Positions 36,116 through 44,475 of a DNA stretch of 64,000 nt are shown piece by piece. The notes under the pieces were generated by a model. It was given only the letters and a program-made list of their open reading frames with translations, had not been told where the DNA came from and did not search any database. The DNA lies in the NCBI GenBank assembly GCA_035620895.1, contig DASPFY010000004.1, positions 1 to 64,000 on the forward strand, read 5' to 3'. Source of the stretch: TA-21 sp035620895. GTDB taxonomy: Archaea > Thermoproteota > Nitrososphaeria > Nitrososphaerales > Nitrososphaeraceae. A program made the position numbers and the translations under genes. Position 1 is the first letter of the stretch. Each line of letters begins with the position of its first letter.

Positions 36116-36409
36116 TTACGTTAATGGTTCTCCTTTACAATAGACTTTACCCATAGTTCTACTATGGAAGTTACTGCATACATAGCACTGTATGAATCCC
36201 AATTCCTTTTCAAAAACTGGACAATCAACAGCCTCAAGCTTCATTCGCTTTAACATTTTGGGACTTACACCCTTTAATTTCAATTTGCCTTTTTCATCCA
36301 TCATTCCGATAGATTGTAATTCTTTTTTAGCCCTGTCATCCAACTTGATACTTTTCTCTACTCCCTTTACGGGAACAATGAATTTTGTATCAGGATTTTC
36401 CGCACTCAT
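36116..36409 (-). CDS. Conserved Cys4 (zinc-finger-like) protein
   Basis: 97 residues. The N-terminal half is charged and helical (LDDRAKKELQSIGMM, SPKMLKRMKLEAV). The C-terminus carries four cysteines in DCPVFEKELGFIQCYVCSN and KVYCKG, spaced C-x11-C-x2-C-x12-C, enough for one zinc site. I recognise no named family. It lies 31 bases upstream of proS on the same strand and may be cotranscribed with it. Confidence 0.65.
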   Translation of the reverse strand: MSAENPDTKFIVPVKGVEKSIKLDDRAKKELQSIGMMDEKGKLKLKGVSPKMLKRMKLEAVDCPVFEKELGFIQCYVCSNFHSRTMGKVYCKGEPLT

Positions 36410-36543
36410 AAATAATTAATGATATTTTGTTCGTGTATATGATGCTTGCTATCAGACTTGGAGGTAAATTTTTGAGCCGCTATAACAGGTATTAAGACAT
36501 TTGCTATGAAAGTCCTTAAAACTGTCTCTGAAAATGTGAAATG

Positions 36544-36553
36544 ATTATTTATT
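36544..36553 (+). promoter_or_regulatory. TATA-like element of the J-protein gene
   Basis: ATTATTTATT is centred about 26 bases before the GTG start at 36574, the spacing expected for a leaderless archaeal transcript. Confidence 0.4.
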
Positions 36554-36573
36554 TGATATTTGTCAAATAACAT

Positions 36574-36984
36574 GTGGATGATTACTACAGAGCCCTTGAA
36601 CTGAACAAAAATGCTTCATTAGACGAAATTAGGAAATCATTCAGGACACTTGCACTGAAGTATCATCCGGACAAGAATAAGAACGAAGGATCCAAGGAAA
36701 AATTCATGAAAATAGTCGAAGCATATGAAGTATTGTCTGATGCAAATGGTAAAAAAAATTATGACGAATCAATTACTATTAAAAAGAATACACCAAAATA
36801 TGATTTTTCATGGACACCATCAGCTGACTTCGAAAAAGTTTACAGCTACTCGAGAATAAAAAGCACCTACGGAGGAGGAATATGGGATATTGGTGAAAAG
36901 GCCTCCAAAGCAATGTGGAAGGCAACAATCATACTTCTTGCTTCACTTGCGTCAATGGCTCTACTGATACTGTTCCTTCCTTAG
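36574..36984 (+). CDS. Membrane-anchored J-domain protein
   Basis: 136 residues from GTG. The J domain covers about residues 2-65: DDYYRALELNKNASLDEIRK, then RTLALKYHPDKNKNEG with the HPD tripeptide that stimulates Hsp70 ATPase. A short linker follows, and the C-terminus is a membrane helix (about 115-135, ATIILLASLASMALLILFL). It lacks the Gly/Phe and zinc domains of DnaJ, so it is a class C J-protein, likely recruiting DnaK to the membrane. No dnaK or grpE is nearby. Confidence 0.88.
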   Translation: MDDYYRALELNKNASLDEIRKSFRTLALKYHPDKNKNEGSKEKFMKIVEAYEVLSDANGKKNYDESITIKKNTPKYDFSWTPSADFEKVYSYSRIKSTYGGGIWDIGEKASKAMWKATIILLASLASMALLILFLP

Positions 36985-36995
36985 ATATGTAAGTA

Positions 36996-37199
36996 CTATC
37001 TCTTGTTGCCTTTTTTGGACAAAGGTTGCTTATTTTTTTTTGTATACTTATACCAAAAAAAAGCTGCAAGGCCTAAATTTGCAATTGAAGTGAACAAAAA
37101 TATCGGGGAATTTAACTGTATAAATACTGCAAGTCCGTAAATACCTACGACAGTTGCAATGATAGAAATTATCTTTAACTGACTGCTAGATATTGGCAA
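36996..37199 (-). CDS. Small two-helix membrane protein
   Basis: 67 residues with two membrane helices (about 9-28 and 31-51: KIISIIATVVGIYGLAVFI and IFLFTSIANLGLAAFFW) and a basic tail (KKNKQPLSKKGNKR). No family recognised. It lies 36 bases upstream of nadE on the minus strand in gene order terms (downstream of nadE), converging with the J-protein gene. Confidence 0.5.
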   Translation of the reverse strand: MPISSSQLKIISIIATVVGIYGLAVFIQLNSPIFLFTSIANLGLAAFFWYKYTKKNKQPLSKKGNKR

Positions 37200-37235
37200 C
37201 CTTATTCAAAGGTTTTAAACAGTATAAAAGTCAAA

Positions 37236-38000
37236 CTATAACGGGTTGTACACTGGTATCAGTTCCCGCTTGTGTTGAGATTTTCTAACCATATCAATTA
37301 CCAATTTTTTTTTCTTCTTGCTCAAATTGCAGCTAGCCATATTGTTTTCAAGATAATATTGTAAAATTGTATCTATCTCATGATATGCCAGCCCAAGTTC
37401 TTTTTCTGCTACATGTCCCTTCCAAAATCTGGGGCTGCTTGGCTGATTAATAATATGTTCAGAAAGTCCCAATTTTTTTCCCAATATCTTTACCTGACTC
37501 TTGAACAATCCACCAAGGGGAAGTATATCAGCCCCGCCATCACCAAATTTTGTAAAATAACCAATCATCAGTTCACTTTTATCTGAGGTTCCTAGTACCA
37601 ATAGATTGCTCTTGCCCGCATAGTGGTATAGAAAGGCCATTCTAAGTCTTGCTGACAGATTCCCGCCGGAGAGTTTGTCATTTGGCAGGTTACTTAGCAA
37701 TATTTTCTTTGCGCGTTCAAAATGAATTTCCTTATGCTTAATTTTCAACTTATGTGCCAGATCATAAGCATTGTTAATGTCTTTTTGAGGTGTTTGTCCT
37801 CTTTCTGGCATTATAAGACCAAATATTCTATTATTTCCCAGTGCTTTGCAAGCTAGTACAAGGCACACGGAAGAATCAAGACCACCACTTAATCCTATAA
37901 CCACGCCATTTTTCTTTCTTGATTTTACTTGTTCTGAAATGAATTTAGTTATTTGATGAACTATTTTCTCGTAATTTAGTGATAAAATATCGTGAGACAT
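37236..38000 (-). CDS. nadE: NAD synthetase, ammonia-dependent
   Basis: 254 residues, catalysing the last step of NAD synthesis by amidating the nicotinate adenine dinucleotide. PP-loop motif GVVIGLSGGLDSSVCLVLA near residues 32-50; LVLGTSDKSELMIGYFTKFGDG near 134-155 and LFKSQVKILGKKLGL bind the substrate. The N-terminal nitrilase-type glutaminase domain is absent, so free ammonia is the nitrogen donor. The start is 2 bases after the thrC stop, indicating cotranscription. Confidence 0.95.
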   Translation of the reverse strand: MSHDILSLNYEKIVHQITKFISEQVKSRKKNGVVIGLSGGLDSSVCLVLACKALGNNRIFGLIMPERGQTPQKDINNAYDLAHKLKIKHKEIHFERAKKILLSNLPNDKLSGGNLSARLRMAFLYHYAGKSNLLVLGTSDKSELMIGYFTKFGDGGADILPLGGLFKSQVKILGKKLGLSEHIINQPSSPRFWKGHVAEKELGLAYHEIDTILQYYLENNMASCNLSKKKKKLVIDMVRKSQHKRELIPVYNPL

Positions 38001-38002
38001 TC

Positions 38003-39352
38003 TTATTTTGCTACTGGGGGTTTAGAAAATGTATTGTTTTGATTCAAATGATATTCAATTGATAATCTGGGATCCTTTTGTTTTCCAGTCAGTATTCCTA
38101 CTACTACATCGTCCTTTCTTATTATCTCCTGTTTCCTCAGTTTCCTTATTCCTGCGGGTACAGCACCTGAGGCCATCTCACAATCAAAACCGTTCAACCC
38201 AACTAAAGCCATTCCATCGCTCATTTCCTTATCAGAAACTTGCGTAACTATACCATTAGTAAAGTGTATGGACCTTAATGCCTTGATCAAATTTGCAGGT
38301 TTGCCTATTTTTATTGCTGTGGCTTTAGTATGTGGTTTGATACCCTTCTTGTCTTTTTCATTATAGTATTCTTTAATCAAACTCATGTCCGGACTACCAC
38401 TATTCCAAGTTAGTTTCTTTCCTCCAAACAAACCATTTGTTAATTCATACAATGTGTTTGCTCCTTCTGCGTTTACCACCAGCAATCTTGGAATTTTTTT
38501 TATCCAACCCAGATTGTATAGTTCAATTAGGGCCTTTCCGCAACTAGAAGTGTTTCCTAAGGCACCCCCCGGATAAACGATCCAGTCAGGTGGATTCCAG
38601 TCCAGGTATTCTAGAGCTCTATATAATATTGTTTTTTGCCCTTCAATCCTAAATGGATTAATAGAGTTTACCGTATACGCACCTAATTGTTGCGCTTCAT
38701 TCAATGAATATGATAAAGCATCGTCAAAATTGCCATCAACTTCAATTACTTGTGCGCCAAATTGGAATGCTTGACCAAGTTTGCCAGGTGCAATCTCTCC
38801 CTTTGGCACAAAAACTTCACATTCAATATTTTCATTTGCGGCATACATTGCAGCAGATGCTGATGTATTCCCAGTAGAGGCACAGATGATTCTATTCATG
38901 TTTATCATTTTGGCATGAGTTACAGCGGTTGACATTCCATTATCCTTAAAAGAGCCACTGGGGTTGTAACCTTCTGGTTGTAATAGAAGAGAATCGTAAT
39001 CAATTAGGGAATATTCTGATACTTTTTTCATTTTGTAAGGCTTGGATTGCCTTCCTTCAGACCCATCAAGTGAAACCAGGATCTTTGAGCATTGTTCAAA
39101 ATCTTCTGTATCCAAATGGGCAAAATTGATTAGTTCTCGAAATCTCCATACTCCACTTTCGTTGTAAATATTCTCACCATGGTTTCTACGTTGGTAGAAT
39201 ACCTGGATTAATTCCCGCGAGAAATTATATTGATAAATAATATCCAAAAATGAGCCGCATTTGCAGACGAGTATATTGTTATTAATTTCATATTTGAGGT
39301 TACATGAGGGGTTTATGCATTTTTTAAATGGATTGCTTCCCATACCAGCCAT
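38003..39352 (-). CDS. thrC: Threonine synthase
   Basis: 449 residues. PLP-dependent conversion of phosphohomoserine to threonine. The PLP lysine lies in PSGSFKDNGM near residues 130-139, the Asn/phosphate-binding region in CASTGNTSASAAMYAAN near 157-173, and GNTSSCGKAL near 264-273 binds the PLP phosphate. An N-terminal Cys-rich segment (KCINPSCNLKYEI, CKCG) resembles the zinc-like head of archaeal threonine synthases. Its gene lies 65 bases downstream of the AsnB-like gene. Confidence 0.93.
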   Translation of the reverse strand: MAGMGSNPFKKCINPSCNLKYEINNNILVCKCGSFLDIIYQYNFSRELIQVFYQRRNHGENIYNESGVWRFRELINFAHLDTEDFEQCSKILVSLDGSEGRQSKPYKMKKVSEYSLIDYDSLLLQPEGYNPSGSFKDNGMSTAVTHAKMINMNRIICASTGNTSASAAMYAANENIECEVFVPKGEIAPGKLGQAFQFGAQVIEVDGNFDDALSYSLNEAQQLGAYTVNSINPFRIEGQKTILYRALEYLDWNPPDWIVYPGGALGNTSSCGKALIELYNLGWIKKIPRLLVVNAEGANTLYELTNGLFGGKKLTWNSGSPDMSLIKEYYNEKDKKGIKPHTKATAIKIGKPANLIKALRSIHFTNGIVTQVSDKEMSDGMALVGLNGFDCEMASGAVPAGIRKLRKQEIIRKDDVVVGILTGKQKDPRLSIEYHLNQNNTFSKPPVAK

Positions 39353-39417
39353 AGATTATTGCGTAAAAAAAAGATATTTAGACGTTTACGGTTTGATGCA
39401 GTGTGTAAACAAGGAAT

Positions 39418-40386
39418 TCAGACAGGCGGAAATGCTCCGCATGTATAGCAATATTTGGGGTACGTTAAGCACGCAGCACAGAATGAACACCTAGGTGAAT
39501 TGCATGTCTCCTTTATAGGACATCCAAAAAATGATTTGTAAATTTTATAATAATAGAGATGCTCCTTATCTCGCACTATCACCTTGTCAAGTGCGGCAAT
39601 TTTTGATTCCTTTGCATATTCTTCATCATTGATCAGACCTCCAAATTTGTTTGAAATTTGATCAAACCCAGAACCTTGCTCCAATGCCATCTTCTTTCTC
39701 CATACAATTGAGCCAAGTTCCATTTCATACGCCTTTCTTAAAATGAATTTTCCCCACTTTTTGTCCTCATGTTCGCCCACCTTTTCATAAATATCCATTG
39801 AAGTAGCCAAGTCATAGACAGGCTTTTCCAAATATGGAGTATTTACTCTTATTCCCAATGCCTCTCCTATCTTTATTGATGAAAATCGCATTATTTTCCA
39901 TAGGTCTTCTAGAATCGCCTGTAATTTTTTTAGATCTGCGAAATATCTTTGAAGATAATTATATCCTGCAAATAATTCGTCTGCCCCATCTCCAGTAACT
40001 ATACTCCCAAAACCACTCCGCTTCGCCTCTCTTACACCAAAGAAAATAACTGAGGAATTTCTTATTTCCAGTGGATCAAAAGTTTTGAATGTTTTTACTA
40101 TATTAGGAACTACCCTAACAATGTCATCCATTTCTACAATGCATTCAACATGATTATCACTATATTTTTTTGCAACATTCTTTGCATACTTTAGATCTTG
40201 TGAATCAACATTCAAAGATGTTACAATACTCAATTTAGGCCTCATCAAATAGCACAATATACTACTATCCAACCCACCCGACAAGAGTAACGAGTTATCA
40301 AGATATTTACTAACGACTTTCTTTAATTTGCTTTTTAATTTCGTCTCCGTGTGGGACAATGACAAGATAGGATAAAAAATCCTCAT
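39418..40386 (-). CDS. AsnB-like amidotransferase synthetase domain with Cys-rich tail
   Basis: 322 residues. Asparagine-synthetase C-terminal domain only: the PP-loop LLSGGLDSSILCYLM near residues 34-48 and VTGDGADELFAGYNYL near 131-146 bind ATP and the adenylate. No N-terminal glutaminase domain, so ammonia or another amine would be the nucleophile. The last 40 residues hold seven cysteines (GCPIKETC, then CSFCAAC, then CYTCG), a probable zinc or iron-sulfur site not part of AsnB. The substrate may be aspartate or a peptide/small molecule. A winged-helix regulator lies just upstream. Confidence 0.78.
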   Translation of the reverse strand: MRIFYPILSLSHTETKLKSKLKKVVSKYLDNSLLLSGGLDSSILCYLMRPKLSIVTSLNVDSQDLKYAKNVAKKYSDNHVECIVEMDDIVRVVPNIVKTFKTFDPLEIRNSSVIFFGVREAKRSGFGSIVTGDGADELFAGYNYLQRYFADLKKLQAILEDLWKIMRFSSIKIGEALGIRVNTPYLEKPVYDLATSMDIYEKVGEHEDKKWGKFILRKAYEMELGSIVWRKKMALEQGSGFDQISNKFGGLINDEEYAKESKIAALDKVIVRDKEHLYYYKIYKSFFGCPIKETCNSPRCSFCAACLTYPKYCYTCGAFPPV

Positions 40387-40423
40387 ATTACGAATAAAAA
40401 ATTGGCTGTAATAAAGTAAATGT

Positions 40424-40669
40424 CTATTTCATTGTACTCGCTGCGTTGTGCTCACGTAATAATTCTATACCTTCATTTGTTATATGGTACTGCTTCGATT
40501 TTTTTATAACATATCGAACCATTCTTCCAAGATGATAGTATATGGAACCTGTGGACAAGTCTGTGGCATACTTTATTTCAGAAAAGCCTGCCACCCCGTT
40601 ACTATCTGCAATCGCTTGTAAAATTTTGATTCTTGTTCTCCTTGCGCGGAGCTGTGTCTCACCTATCAA
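40424..40669 (-). CDS. Winged-helix transcription regulator
   Basis: 81 residues. ArsR/PadR-like DNA-binding domain: RRTRIKILQAIADSNG (helix 1), SEIKYATDLSTGSIYYHLGRM (helix-turn-helix with the recognition helix at SIYYHL) and a wing in KKSKQYHITNEGIELL. No effector domain. It is 37 bases upstream of the AsnB-like gene, so it probably belongs to the same unit and may regulate it. Confidence 0.8.
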   Translation of the reverse strand: MIGETQLRARRTRIKILQAIADSNGVAGFSEIKYATDLSTGSIYYHLGRMVRYVIKKSKQYHITNEGIELLREHNAASTMK

Positions 40670-40841
40670 CGAAAATTTTATGTTATTAAATTATTTATGC
40701 CTTTCTCAATAAATATTTTAAAATTATTGCGAAAATATATGCGACAGACACTATGATTTAAGAATTCATAAACTTTTCTTTAGAGTTTATTTTATGTCTA
40801 ATATAGAAATCAAATACAGTAAATGCTTTTGGGGAACATAG

Positions 40842-40849
40842 TATAAATA
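40842..40849 (+). promoter_or_regulatory. TATA box of the YHS protein gene
   Basis: TATAAATA lies about 27 bases before the ATG at 40873, the classical position for a leaderless archaeal transcript. This supports the small gene that follows. Confidence 0.6.
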
Positions 40850-40872
40850 GAAACACAATATACTAGAACTTA

Positions 40873-41016
40873 ATGCCGGTTGATCCTGTATGTGGAATTG
40901 AATTGGATGAGGACCTAGCAACCATTTATGAGTATAATGGTAGAAAATACTATTTTTGCTGTGAGGGATGCAAAAGCATCTTTTCAAGAAAGCCTGGAAA
41001 ATATTCAAAAAAGTAA
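40873..41016 (+). CDS. YHS-domain metal-binding protein (47 residues)
   Basis: A very short gene, easily missed. The protein begins MPVDPVCGIELDED and continues YNGRKYYFCCEGCKSIFSRKPGKYSK. This is a full YHS domain: DPVCG, then YYFC-x2-GCK and a C-terminal helix. YHS domains bind copper or other soft metals and appear as TRASH-type metal sensors and chaperones. It starts at ATG 40873 after a well-placed TATA box. Function is likely metal binding or delivery, with copper a natural candidate in an ammonia oxidiser; this is inference. Confidence 0.85.
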   Translation: MPVDPVCGIELDEDLATIYEYNGRKYYFCCEGCKSIFSRKPGKYSKK

Positions 41017-41111
41017 TGTATTGTAAATAAAAAATTGTTACATGAATTAGTTTCTCTAGTCATAACTAATTAACCTAACATTAGATATTTGGTTCTGTAT
41101 GTAATTTCATA

Positions 41112-41297
41112 TTGTCATATTACAATATTGAATTGGTTTGCAACAAATGTGGGAGCTTAAACAATAGAATTTCAAACCTTAAATCTGTCCGTGATATGTT
41201 AAAGCCGATAAACAATACGTGCAAGAATTGCGGAATTTCATTAAATCCTATTGACTTTGCAATATCAGCTGAAAGAAGATATGAAAAATTTGTCTGA
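41112..41297 (+). CDS. Small zinc-ribbon-like protein
   Basis: 61 residues from TTG. Two knuckles are visible: ELVCNKCGSL near residues 7-16 and NTCKNCGISL near 35-44, giving the four cysteines of a zinc ribbon. The tail is basic and helical. No family recognised. Start and expression are uncertain because no ATG is available. Confidence 0.5.
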   Translation: MSYYNIELVCNKCGSLNNRISNLKSVRDMLKPINNTCKNCGISLNPIDFAISAERRYEKFV

Positions 41298-41388
41298 CGC
41301 AGTCATAATGAGTGGTATCGTTAAGATAAGTACCATAGTACACTAGAAGCACAATTTAATGATCATTCAGTTGATAGTCTACTGCTGT

Positions 41389-42096
41389 CTAGTGTCTAGG
41401 TATTATTGATTCAAAATCCTTTTCGCTGTGTATCTTATAATAAGAATCAGCATGATTTGTAAATAGTCCTACTTCAATAACACCTGGAATATTTTTCAGG
41501 TCCCTTTCAGTCTCCTTGATGTTCTCAAATTTTGGTAATAAAGTGTCGTAAATTATATTGCCATTCTCAGTTACGAATGGATAGCCCTTATCTAACATAC
41601 GCATCCTTGGTAAACCTCCAATTTTCTCTAGCTCTCTCATAACAAAGATTCTTCCAAAGGGAGTAACCTCTATAGGAATCGCCATGCTAAATTTATCTAC
41701 AAATTTGTTAGCCTGAGCGAAAACTACAAATTTTTTTGCTGATGAAATCAATATCTTCTCCTTCAGCAGGGCTCCACCGCCACCCTTTATCATGTTGAAA
41801 CCGGAATCTATCTGATCAGCTCCATCTAATACAACATCAATATTTCCATCTCTTTGATCAATTATCTTTAACCCTATGGATTCAGAAATGATTCTTATTT
41901 GAAGAGATGTAACAACAAATTCCAAAGTATCTTTATACTCCAATAGTCCAAAATTTTGGACAATTTTTTCTACCGTGCTTCCGCTCCCCAATCCGATAGT
42001 ACTGCCCTTAGAAATGTATTTCTTAAAAAAATCCTGAGAAAGTGCGACGTACTTGCTATCATTAAAAAATTGATGGTTCTTGTTACCTGAACTCAT
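41389..42096 (-). CDS. rpiA: Ribose-5-phosphate isomerase A
   Basis: 235 residues. Interconverts ribose 5-phosphate and ribulose 5-phosphate. Conserved features: TIGLGSGSTVEKIVQ (phosphate-binding) near residues 34-48, VVLDGADQID near 86-95 with the catalytic Asp, and IKGGGGALLKEKIL near 102-115. The C-terminus has GVIEVGLFTNHAD. Divergent from ilvB. Confidence 0.95.
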   Translation of the reverse strand: MSSGNKNHQFFNDSKYVALSQDFFKKYISKGSTIGLGSGSTVEKIVQNFGLLEYKDTLEFVVTSLQIRIISESIGLKIIDQRDGNIDVVLDGADQIDSGFNMIKGGGGALLKEKILISSAKKFVVFAQANKFVDKFSMAIPIEVTPFGRIFVMRELEKIGGLPRMRMLDKGYPFVTENGNIIYDTLLPKFENIKETERDLKNIPGVIEVGLFTNHADSYYKIHSEKDFESIIPRH

Positions 42097-42240
42097 GTGG
42101 TTAAAAGAAACTATTAATGTGTACTTTAATCTTTACAAGAAACCTGAAATTTAGAATATGGTGATAAATATCTTCGTTCGTTTCTTCTCAAAGCCCAGAC
42201 TGATGGCTCATCGAATATCTCTAGATGAATTGACAACGAG

Positions 42241-42248
42241 TATATATA
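42241..42248 (+). promoter_or_regulatory. TATA box of the ilvB-ilvN-leuA-leuB unit
   Basis: TATATATA is centred about 29 bases before ATG 42274, only 15 bases before ATG 42259. Archaeal spacing therefore places the transcript start near 42270 and favours the downstream ATG. Confidence 0.55.
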
Positions 42249-42273
42249 TGAAGTATCAATGAATATTCGTACA

Positions 42274-43962
42274 ATGTCTGAAATGAGTGGTGCTAAAGCG
42301 CTTATGAATTCCCTGGAGAAAGAAGGTGTTGACATAGTTTTTGGACTTCCAGGTGGGGCAAATTTGCCGATTTATGATGCATTGGTTGACGCTAAATTTA
42401 GACACGTTTTAGTTAGACATGAACAGTCTGCTGCTCATATGGCTGATGGTTATGCCAGAATAAAAAGGAAAGCTGGAGTGTGTCTAGCAACATCTGGGCC
42501 AGGTGCAACAAACTTGATTACCGGTATAGCCACTGCTTATGCAGATTCTTCTCCTCTAATTGCGATAACTGGTCAAGTACCATTGAATATGATAGGAAAA
42601 GATGCATTTCAAGAAACAGATATTATTGGTGTTGCTAATCCATGCACAAAATATGCTTTTCAGCCCAGAAACGCAACTGAAATCCCGGAAGTTGTAAAAA
42701 AGTCATTCTATATCGCGGAAAGCGGTAGACCAGGACCAGTTCTAATTGACATTCCAAAAGATGTACAGCAAGATGTTACTGAAATACCATTTCCCGATCT
42801 GATTAAAGTGAGGGGATACAAACCAATAGTTGATCCTGACCTATCTAATGTTGGAAAAGCAGTTGAACTCTTAGTTTCTGCGCAGCAGCCAATCATAATG
42901 GCAGGCGGTGGAGTTATTTTGTCGGGCGCTTTCTCAGAACTTCAGGCAGTAGCTGAATTAATTATGGCGCCTGTTGTTACTACATTTAAGGGAAAGGGAG
43001 CTTTTCCTGAAAACCACCCTCTGGCAATGGGCCCAATAGGGATGCATGGACACGCAGAAGCAAACAGAATCATACTTGAAGCAGATTGCATACTTGCTGT
43101 AGGCGCTAGATTTTCAGATCGTTCTGTAGGAAGGTTCGATGAATTTGGTAAAGGAATGAATATCATACATCTTGATATAGACCCAGCTGAAATAGGGAAA
43201 AACAAATCAGTAGACATTGCCATCGTTGGTGATGTAAAGTCAGCACTTAGAACTATGGCTAAAATGTTATCAAAAGTGGCTATCAAGAAAAACACCGAGA
43301 GCCCTTGGCTTAAAAGAAGAAGAGAGCTAATAGATTATTTTTCCCAAAACATCAAAGATTACCCTAGAGAGATGACTGCTAGAAAAGCACTGAAAAAATT
43401 GAGAGAGCTGCTGCCTGCTGAATCGATAGTAACAACGGAAGTAGGACAATGTCAAATGTGGACTTCATTGCACTTTGATGTTATCTCTCCTGGGACCTTT
43501 TTTAGCTCCACTGGATTAGGAACAATGGGATTTGGTTTTCCCGCATCAATAGGTGCAAAGGCTGCTAGACCAGGTGTCCACGTTGTAGACGTTGCTGGTG
43601 ACGGTTCATTCAACATGACTGAAAATTCATTAGCAGTTTCTGTATTAGAGAACTTACCGGTAATAGTATTCTTGTTAAACAATGATATGTTGGGTATGGT
43701 TGCACAGTGGCAGAGAACCTTTTATGATAGACGATATATGGGCGTACATCAAAAAAGTTGTCCTGATTATGTCAAGATTGCAGAAGCATATGGAGCAAAC
43801 GGCTTTAGCGTCCAATCAATGGACGAGCTAGAAAAAGCAATAAAAAGCGCACTTAAAACAGAGGTTGCAACTGTAATTGACATTAGGATCGATCCGGAAG
43901 AAGATGTATATCCATTTGTTGCTCCCGGTACCGGACTTAAGGATATGATAACAGGTGCATAG
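42274..43962 (+). CDS. ilvB: Acetolactate synthase, large subunit
   Basis: 562 residues from ATG 42274 (MSEMSGAKALM), chosen over ATG 42259 because of the TATA box at 42241. Condenses two pyruvates, or pyruvate with 2-oxobutyrate. The catalytic Glu lies in VRHEQSAAHMADGYAR, FAD/quinone-binding in GPIGMHGHAEA, and the thiamine diphosphate motif VAGDGSFNMTENSLAV near residues 442-457 ends in LLNN. The full-length synthase plus the ilvN regulator and leuA/leuB form one tightly packed operon. Confidence 0.96.
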   Translation: MSEMSGAKALMNSLEKEGVDIVFGLPGGANLPIYDALVDAKFRHVLVRHEQSAAHMADGYARIKRKAGVCLATSGPGATNLITGIATAYADSSPLIAITGQVPLNMIGKDAFQETDIIGVANPCTKYAFQPRNATEIPEVVKKSFYIAESGRPGPVLIDIPKDVQQDVTEIPFPDLIKVRGYKPIVDPDLSNVGKAVELLVSAQQPIIMAGGGVILSGAFSELQAVAELIMAPVVTTFKGKGAFPENHPLAMGPIGMHGHAEANRIILEADCILAVGARFSDRSVGRFDEFGKGMNIIHLDIDPAEIGKNKSVDIAIVGDVKSALRTMAKMLSKVAIKKNTESPWLKRRRELIDYFSQNIKDYPREMTARKALKKLRELLPAESIVTTEVGQCQMWTSLHFDVISPGTFFSSTGLGTMGFGFPASIGAKAARPGVHVVDVAGDGSFNMTENSLAVSVLENLPVIVFLLNNDMLGMVAQWQRTFYDRRYMGVHQKSCPDYVKIAEAYGANGFSVQSMDELEKAIKSALKTEVATVIDIRIDPEEDVYPFVAPGTGLKDMITGA

Positions 43963-43965
43963 CAC

Positions 43966-44472
43966 ATGAGCTCTAAAGAATTGAAAACTAAACCACTGTA
44001 TATCATTTCATCCCTAGTTGAAAACAAACCAGGTGTGTTATTTCGCATTACCAATCTCTTTCGTGCAAGAAATTTCAATATAGAGAGTATTACAGTAGGG
44101 ATTACCGAAAAACCGGACTTGTCTAGAATGACAATAACAACAAGGATAGACGAAGCTATTCTTGATCAATTGGTTAAACAATTGAGAAAACTTATTGATA
44201 TTGTTGAAGTAGAGGTCCTTGACATCAATAATACTGTCTATAGAGAGTTAGCCTTGATAAAGATAAGGGCCAAAGACTTCACAAATAGGAATGAAATCAT
44301 TAATTTTGCCAATGTGTTTAGAGCAAATATCTTGGATATAGGAAAGGAGTCTGTGACGGTGGAAGTAATTGGAACTCCAGATAAAATAGATGCATTTAAG
44401 AATCTAATCATACAATATGATATAGTAGAAATGGCTAGGACGGGTGTATCCGCTCTTCAGAGAGGAGAGTAA
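43966..44472 (+). CDS. ilvN: Acetolactate synthase, small regulatory subunit
   Basis: 168 residues. An N-terminal ACT domain (YIISSLVENKPGVLFRITNLF near residues 9-29, then FNIESITVGITEKPDLSRM) mediates valine feedback inhibition in bacterial relatives. The C-terminal half (ALIKIRAKDFTNRNEIIN) is the second regulatory domain. It begins 3 bases after ilvB, and leuA begins 3 bases after it. Confidence 0.95.
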   Translation: MSSKELKTKPLYIISSLVENKPGVLFRITNLFRARNFNIESITVGITEKPDLSRMTITTRIDEAILDQLVKQLRKLIDIVEVEVLDINNTVYRELALIKIRAKDFTNRNEIINFANVFRANILDIGKESVTVEVIGTPDKIDAFKNLIIQYDIVEMARTGVSALQRGE

Positions 44473-44475
44473 TTC

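Noticed and set aside
31468..40386. A lasso-peptide-like cluster (HprK-like plus AsnB-like)
   Set aside because: The two genes are 8 kb apart on opposite strands, with no PqqD-like or transglutaminase gene and no precursor peptide between.
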